Below are positions 58,010-64,000 of a stretch of DNA of 64,000 bases, piece after piece; the stretch's first letter is position 1; each line of letters begins with the position of its first letter. The DNA is from Xylaria sp. FL1777 (Eukaryota > Ascomycota > Sordariomycetes > Xylariales > Xylariaceae). The stretch lies in the NCBI GenBank assembly GCA_022578965.1, contig MU400515.1, forward strand, positions 576,326 to 640,325, given 5' to 3'. The position numbers and the translations under genes were made by a program. The notes beneath the pieces were generated by a model, which worked only from the letters and a program-made list of their open reading frames with translations, ran no database searches and had not been told where the DNA came from.

Positions 58010-58937
58010 CGTAGATACAGGCGGTTGAAAGAGAGTGCCTAGTAGACGTGAGAGAACTGCAGTGCCGGGATAATCGGTATCATAGACCAGAAACTAAAGA
58101 CTTGTGAGTTGCTGATGAGTAAGGTCTAGGCAAACTGTGGGTGCCGGTGGGAGTCGAGAACGGACCCTATAGGTTGGGGGGAATGGGATGTATGCAGAAG
58201 AGATAGAAGGGGAAACAGGAACTTTTTGAACGAAGTTGTTCTTTTGGGTACAGGTCGGAAGGGAGCTTCACAAACCCAGAAAGTGTGGTGGAAGGTACAT
58301 ATAGTTACCTCCTTAACAATCGTAAGTGCCTTCCTAGGTACCAAGGTACGTAATGGCTTGGGCAACCACATTCAACATATGCTCTCTTTGTCTGACTGGG
58401 TAGTTCCTATAAACTTTGCCACAATAGGTAGGTACCTATACCTTGAATGCTTAGGTAATAGGTAATTACTTGATTCATTAAAAAGCCTGTGAATACCCTC
58501 GTAAGCGCCTGTCCAAATTTCAAAAGACAACACTATCGAGGTCGAAGAGACTGTCCTGATGTGGACACATTCTCTGGAATATATCTAGTTACGTGTACGG
58601 AGAATATACCGTCAAGAAGACAGATTCTTATTACCTGTTAGTAGGCAGTAAAGATAGACCTGAATCTGTAGCTTCTTATCCCAGTTTCAAGATATTGGTG
58701 ATGCCCCTCATGTCCACAATGGCTGTTCACCCCTAATCATCTTCTCCCACGTGATCCTTGTTAGGACTTTGAATTACGATAACGCCAACTCTGTCAGGTC
58801 CTTTCCTTATTTTCGAAACGGCTGGAGCGCTAGTCAGCTTTGGCATTACCCGAGCAGTCGAAGAGTCGGGACAAATCACCTGAGCCCCATTAGGCGCCGA
58901 GAGTTAACAAGAGGAAGTGGTGGCCATGTCTTGCTCA
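58010..58937. other. Intergenic spacer
   Basis: No supported gene. Contains TACCTA/TAGGTA words around 58425-58460. Serves as promoter of copy B. Confidence 0.45.
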
Positions 58938-59513
58938 TTAAGTACGTCCACCCGGGGTCGTGGTTGCGGCGGCAGTGGACGTACGGACAGTCTCGATGGT
59001 GATTTTGGGCAGGGCACTGTCAATAGTGATGATTGGGGGCCGAGGTGGGTCATCATCATCTGAGGGCGTAGGCGCAAGTGTAATAACATTGTCGCCACTG
59101 TGCAGGAAGTCTATGGCCTCCGGCAAGGTCATGGAGGGCGTATCCTGAGTCGACGGGTTGGGAAAGCTAGATGTTAGGGGTGTGAATGTGCTAGAAAGAG
59201 TTGCCGCACCCACGACGGCACTGTCAACTACGATAGGTGTTGCCAATGTGTCGTTGTTGATCATCATAGGCGCCGCGGTGGTGTTAACGTTGAGGACGGG
59301 ACTATTTGGAAGAGTCTCAGGAGACATGTGGCTCCTATTGGCGAAGGCGTAGAGGTATATGTTTGCGAAGGGCAAGTTGCGCACCAACCCATCCACAATG
59401 CTACCATAAGCATTCATTTTGTGTAGTAGAGTGTATTCACTTCTTGTGGTGCCAATACTCGGTATTTCAGGTGAGGCCTGGAGGAGAGGTAGACTTTGTG
59501 AGCCGCTGCTCAA
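58938..59513 (-). CDS. Low-complexity hypothetical protein, 191 aa
   Basis: Open frame of 191 codons rich in Thr, Ser, Pro and Val, with an Asp run (PSDDDDPPRPPI) and a TIETVRTSTAAATTTPGG tail. The segment SEYTLLHKMNAYGSIVDGLV and LPFANIYLYAFANRSHM near residues 25-65 looks more structured. No domain recognised and no homolog recalled. Codon pattern favours this strand over the overlapping plus frames. A possible upstream exon (toward 59600, ending AGACAAG before GTATTG) reads in another frame and could not be joined. It may be the 3' exon of a larger gene or a lineage-specific orphan. Confidence 0.4.
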   Translation of the reverse strand: MSSGSQSLPLLQASPEIPSIGTTRSEYTLLHKMNAYGSIVDGLVRNLPFANIYLYAFANRSHMSPETLPNSPVLNVNTTAAPMMINNDTLATPIVVDSAVVGAATLSSTFTPLTSSFPNPSTQDTPSMTLPEAIDFLHSGDNVITLAPTPSDDDDPPRPPIITIDSALPKITIETVRTSTAAATTTPGGRT

Positions 59514-60974
59514 GATGCTGCAGATTTTCGAGATGATGGCAAATCACAATACCTTGTCTGCTCTGTCGTTGATCTTGAGAATCGGTGTCGGGTAGATGTT
59601 CGTCGTAGTATTTATAGGCAAACATCTGAACAGGTGCTGGCATACTAGGAGCTTACGTATCTTGGGAAGTACGAACACACAAAGGCTCTACAATATTGTT
59701 AGTCGGCTTGACAATTTAAATCCCCTCAAACGATTGTGCTTCAGTAGGCAAGGGACAACAACAAACTCGCCCTTCGCTCCCAAGATCACAGGGGTTTCAT
59801 ATCCGCCCTATCACTACTATATCATTGGAATCAACAAAACGACATGCTGTGCCACGAGATGGTACAAGTGCCGCTGGCCGTGAGATGTGAAATGTATTTG
59901 TGATGCCCAAGACATGATCGTAATGTAGTTAGAATTGCAATGCACTGAAATGGGTTCGTGGTTCTAAATCGCCGGCACATCTATGCAAAAATTCTTATGA
60001 AATGGACGAACGGTCTAAATATAGTGGGAAAAGGATGAATTTCCTGAGGCTTGAGTGCAAGTGCTATTTTAAGACTAGAGCCTTCAAGGCACCTGAGGAG
60101 AAATACCTACTATACAATTCCAACTCCGTGGTACACAGTTTGTGTTACTCTAGCGTGGACGCCTAGATCATAATCCCGACTGTCTGCTATAGCTGAAGGT
60201 AACTGGCAGGTGGTTAGAGAGCACCACATATGGCCATCCTAGAGCCAGACTCGGTCCAGGTCTATTCTATATCTAAGCCCACCGCAGGCTTAGAGAGGTC
60301 GCCTTGATCGTGAGCGATATAAAAGCCTGAAATTGGCAGGATACCTTGCCACCATGTAATGATCATTGGTTGTCGATATTGCCTTGGTAAGCTCTGCATC
60401 ATGATGGATATTTCATATTGGGATAAATTTCAAAAATATCAATATGTCTACTTTACCAAATGAGAGCATGAAGTATTGTCGTGGCGATGTTAAAGCAAGC
60501 GACTGCTCGACTATGTAGCACAAGGAATGCAACTAATCGTGAGGGGTACGTCTTCAGTCAGCATTGATTAGTGTCAGATCAAGGACCAATTATTCCCAAA
60601 GAACGTTATAGCTCATGTTGACACCAGCGAATTAGACGTTTGGTAACGGTTTTGGAGGATTGTCCGCGACCTACTCACACATGCATCGTCGCCTTGTTCT
60701 GCTGCAGTAAGAGTAGAACCCTTCGTGGCAGCCAATTACATAACTGCCATCATAGGGTTATCCAAGCAGAACTGCAGGCTGAGTCCTGATGCCTGCTGTT
60801 GGTGATTAGATTGGATAGTTGCCGGCTCATTGCCAGTCTGTTCAAAAGGAATATAGTCCCCCGCCGCTCCCTAATATGATCCAGAGTCGTCTTGTCAGCA
60901 TCTCGTTCCTCCGCCTTGAGACCTTCCAGCCATTAGATTTCCACCCACAGTATTTGTTGCTAGCCGGCTTAATC
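59514..60974. other. Intergenic region of about 1.5 kb
   Basis: No supported gene; a 95-codon plus frame at 59596-59883 has no features. Mildly AT-rich. The end forms the leader of the next gene. Confidence 0.45.
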
Positions 60975-61898
60975 ATGGCATCTCCAGAACAAGTCCCGCA
61001 AATGAACAAGACCGTTCAGTGCGGTCTTCCACAAATGGATCCTCAGAGGCCAGCCTCATCTGGATCGGACACAGACGAAAAACCAGGGACACCGCCGCGC
61101 GACATCGATTCTATTTCTATTGACTCAATGGAGAGTGTCCCAAACGTCTTTGGCCGTAGGATGGTTACTTTCGACAACGAGCGCACCACAACTGCTTACG
61201 AGGCTTGGGAGCTGGTCCTTGTAGGAGATAGGTACATTCGCCAGTCCTGGAAGTCGTTTTGTGGTATCAAATTTGGTACCAGATGGGTAAATCAGAGCCG
61301 CGGATGCGTGTTGACCAACGCTATCCTTTCTTTCGATCAAGGGGAGCTCGCCGACATGCATGAGGATGCCATTCATGGATATAAGCACAAACGCGGGACT
61401 AGCCAGGAGATGGCCTATGAGCAGAATCTAGCCAACCGAGTCGACAACCTCCCATACGAGATCTACGACAAGTTACAGCATCTGATTGATGATAAGACTG
61501 TTGTGACCAACAGAAGCCCTTATCGGAAAAGAGAGTGGCATGTCGTTGTTCTGCAGCCAGGCGAGTATCGGATGACCGAGCTCCTACCGGAACGCAAGCG
61601 GACAAGCATCTTCTCATGGAAGAAGCTCCCCCCAATAACCCGCACGTGGTTTGTCGTCCTCCGGGGAGAAGAGGTCAAATCGACTAAAGAAGATGGTGGC
61701 TGGAAGATGCATAATCGAATCTCGAATCCTTGGTGGAGGCTCGACATGCGGGAGACAAAAGAAGAACGAGATCAGAAGAAGAAGTTCATGAAGAAGTTGG
61801 ACAAGGTTCGAGCTAATCGTCATCAGCCTCTTCGCCATCATCGCCCCCTGCCGGTTGGAGCGGTTCCTCCTCGCCCTGGGCCACCAATGGGTCTGTGA
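60975..61898 (+). CDS. Conserved fungal hypothetical protein, about 307 aa
   Basis: Intronless. The chosen ATG (60975) gives MASPEQVPQMNKTVQ; the frame is open to an ATG at 60819, but that extension looks like leader sequence. An N-terminal disordered part (SGSDTDEKPGTPPRDID) is followed by a structured region: AYEAWELVLVGDRYIRQSWK, FCGIKFGTRWVNQSRGCVLT, then DNLPYEIYDKLQHLIDDK, YRKREWHVVVLQPGEYRMTE, TRTWFVVLRGEEV and SNPWWRLDMRETKEERDQKK. The C-terminus is basic and His/Pro-rich. I recall similar unannotated fungal proteins but no function. Codon use and lack of stops over 300 codons support a real gene. It is the last gene before the AT-rich isochore. Confidence 0.75.
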   Translation: MASPEQVPQMNKTVQCGLPQMDPQRPASSGSDTDEKPGTPPRDIDSISIDSMESVPNVFGRRMVTFDNERTTTAYEAWELVLVGDRYIRQSWKSFCGIKFGTRWVNQSRGCVLTNAILSFDQGELADMHEDAIHGYKHKRGTSQEMAYEQNLANRVDNLPYEIYDKLQHLIDDKTVVTNRSPYRKREWHVVVLQPGEYRMTELLPERKRTSIFSWKKLPPITRTWFVVLRGEEVKSTKEDGGWKMHNRISNPWWRLDMRETKEERDQKKKFMKKLDKVRANRHQPLRHHRPLPVGAVPPRPGPPMGL

Positions 61899-62560
61899 TC
61901 TACTCCATCCCACGAAGTATGTTGGCAGCTTGATTCATTACCGAAGTTACGGTAAACTCGTAACTCGTAACTCAAGAGAGCGACTGGAAGGAAAGGCAGA
62001 TATGGCCTTGGTCTTAGGTACCAGTATTTTGTTGGCGAATAACGAGGGTGGGCATAGTGTGGTTTTCGGAGACTTATCGGTTAGGTGGCTGGTTGGTCCA
62101 TGGGCGGGCCTATCGCAGGAATGAACCATGATATTCACGATGATACGATTGGTTTTCTATATTTGGATATTGTTCCTTTTTCCTTTATCGTTGGTACCAG
62201 GACGTCACCACACATGCACTGGCAATCTAAATTGACCTCCAAAGTCTAGACGATTACACTTGGCCCTTAGCCCTTGGCGCTGTGTGCAATTAATATCAGC
62301 AAGGCTCCAGATTGAATGATAGACCAGCACGAGACACGGGATGGGAGAGACTGGCCCAGGTCAACAAAGGTAGGTATATCAGGCGGTTATTACTACGGTG
62401 GCCCATAGCGAAAAAGTGTGCCAGAACCAAGGCAACCCCACCTAACTCCTTCCACCCACCCTTCGGGTATTCATCTATACCTAGGCAGCTGATAATTTAC
62501 CCACTTCCTACTTTTCTTATTACACCTTTTTAATTGTACCACTTTGTATATCTTAGTACT
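61899..62560. other. 3' flank and transition to the AT-rich isochore
   Basis: Normal composition up to about 62530, then an abrupt fall in GC. Weak frames at 61855-62124 and 62312-62533 have no features. Confidence 0.5.
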
Positions 62561-64000
62561 TATTAGCGCAATTCTATAAAAAGCTAAATTTTATTTAATT
62601 AAGCTTGTTTAAATGCTATGTAGCTATTTTTAAAGAAATATTTCTTTAATTGCTATATATAAAGCTAAGTATATATACATAATTATAAATAGTTATATCT
62701 GCAAAAATTTATAGCTATATTATTATAGTTATATGTTGCTATGTTTACTAATAATATATTTATATAGCTTAATTAAAGCTAGTTTTATTTATTATTTATT
62801 TTATTAAGCTACTATAAATTAAATTTATTATTTTTTATATTTTAAGATTTTATATTACTTTTTTTAAATATAGCATACTTTTTTTATATATAGCTTGCTT
62901 TTTTTAAATATATTTAGCTTTTTTTATATATAGCTTGCTTTTTTTATATATAACTTGCTTTTTTTATATACGATTTGCTTTTTTTATATATAACTTGCTT
63001 TTTTTATATATAGCATACCTTTTTTATATATAATATACTTAAAATACTTATTTTTTTAATACTTATTTGCATACTTAATAATATAATATATTTAATAATA
63101 GCATTTAAAACTTTTAGTAGTTTTACATTTAAAAATAAACTTTTTTCTTTAAAAAAAAATATTTCTAAAAACGCAAAAAACTATAAACCTAAAATTAAAT
63201 TAACAGCATAAATACTTTAAAAGCTGCTTAAAAACAAGTATAATAATATTTAAATAATTTTAAACAAATTAATAGTAAGTATTTTTTATATTTTTATAAT
63301 GCAATAATATTTAATTAAATAAGTTTAAATAATTGTTTGTTTTGTTAAACTAAAGCAAATTATAAAAAATAGCAAAAAATGTAATATAAAATAAAGCTTG
63401 TTAAATTTTACGCATACAATAGTTTTTGCTTAATATATATTTATAAATTAAAAAAAGATTAAAATATGCAAGCAATATTAAAGCAAAAATTATAAAAAAC
63501 TTTATACTAATTATATAGCAAAAAATAAAAAAAGCTTTTTAAAAGCATGCATTAATTATTACTTTTTTAAAAATAATTACTGCTGCTTTTATTAATAAAA
63601 TATATACTATAATAGTTTAATTAAGCTTATTTAAATGCTAATAAGTATGTTAAAATTAGAAAAAAAACTAAAAAAAAAAAAAAAAGCAAATAAAAAGGAA
63701 TTTTTTAGGTTTACGCCTAAGTTGCTTAAAAATACAACAAATGTAAAGCTTGCAAAATAAAAATTAAAATGTAAAAAAAAAAAGCAAAAACATAAAATAA
63801 TAAGTACGCTTTTAAAAAAGAAACACTATAAATAAATAAAAAAAAAATGTTAAAAATAAAAAAAAAATGTTTATAAAAAACTAAAAAAAATAAAAATAAT
63901 ATAATAATAATTAATTAAAATTAATAAAAATAAAACATAAAAAAATTTAATAAAAGTAAATAAATAATAAAGTTATAGCTTTTATTATTTTATATTATTT
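62561..64000. repeat. Extremely AT-rich isochore, probably RIP-degraded repeat DNA
   Basis: From about 62560 to the window end the sequence is almost only A and T, with very few G or C. TA, AA and TT dinucleotides dominate and no frame beyond chance exists. Poly-A-rich stretches occupy 63660-63960 and poly-T units occupy 62860-63040. Known: in filamentous ascomycetes, repeat-induced point mutation turns duplicated elements into such AT isochores. Inferred: this is decayed transposon or subtelomere/centromere-type DNA. No recognisable element remains. Confidence 0.8.
62861..63040 (+). repeat. 20-bp minisatellite, nine units
   Basis: Nine head-to-tail units of exactly 20 bases; consensus TTTTTATATATAGCTTGCTT with variants (TAACTTG, CGATTTG, TAGCATAC). 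The register is kept throughout without insertion. It lies near the start of the AT-rich isochore. Some unit differences are C/T or G/A, as RIP or deamination would give. Confidence 0.95.

Noticed and set aside
59596..59883. 95-codon plus frame
   Set aside because: Mixed composition, no start context, no domain.
62861..63040. CRISPR-like periodic array
   Set aside because: Units are contiguous with no spacers, and the genome is fungal; it is a minisatellite.

Overview
The window is nuclear DNA of a filamentous ascomycete (Pezizomycotina, most likely a sordariomycete). The genes carry short introns (about 50-200 nt, one longer) with GT..AG ends, and many have a CTAAC-type branch site. The protein families are typical of this group: DBP8, EFL1, eIF3L, PHS1, CAF17/IBA57, a DUF1996 secreted protein, a thymine 7-hydroxylase and iso-orotate decarboxylase pair, and DUF7918-like proteins. 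I find no convincing bacterial operon, CRISPR array, rRNA or tRNA. The exon structures below were rebuilt by hand from splice signals, frame and family similarity.

Layout. 1-25 kb is gene-poor. It holds the DEAD-box helicase DBP8 (963-2824), an acidic protein of unknown function (12219-12989), a zinc-cluster regulator with an internal DNA-binding domain (21619-23611, minus) and a possible tiny membrane protein (24309-24576). Two gene deserts of about 9.4 and 8.6 kb separate these and are rich in TAGGTA/TACCTA words and a recurring TACTGCGTA word. 25-40 kb is a housekeeping block: mitochondrial CAF17/IBA57, the ribosome assembly GTPase EFL1 (minus), the initiation factor subunit eIF3L (divergent from EFL1) and a universal-stress-protein family gene. 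42-45 kb holds a secreted DUF1996 protein and a small unknown protein.

46.6-49.5 kb holds a divergent pair that together makes the thymine-to-uracil salvage route: iso-orotate (uracil-5-carboxylate) decarboxylase and thymine dioxygenase (T7H). They share a 642-bp promoter with several GATA-type sites. Next come an alpha/beta hydrolase with a GHSMGG elbow and, convergent to it, the very-long-chain 3-hydroxyacyl-CoA dehydratase PHS1.

53-62 kb is an accessory block. Two diverged DUF7918-like paralogs keep the same six-exon plan, including a 29-nt microexon, and flank a small spliced orphan gene on the same strand. Two further lineage-restricted unknowns follow. From about 62.56 kb the composition falls abruptly into an extremely AT-rich isochore with a 20-bp minisatellite (nine units), consistent with old RIP-degraded repeats.
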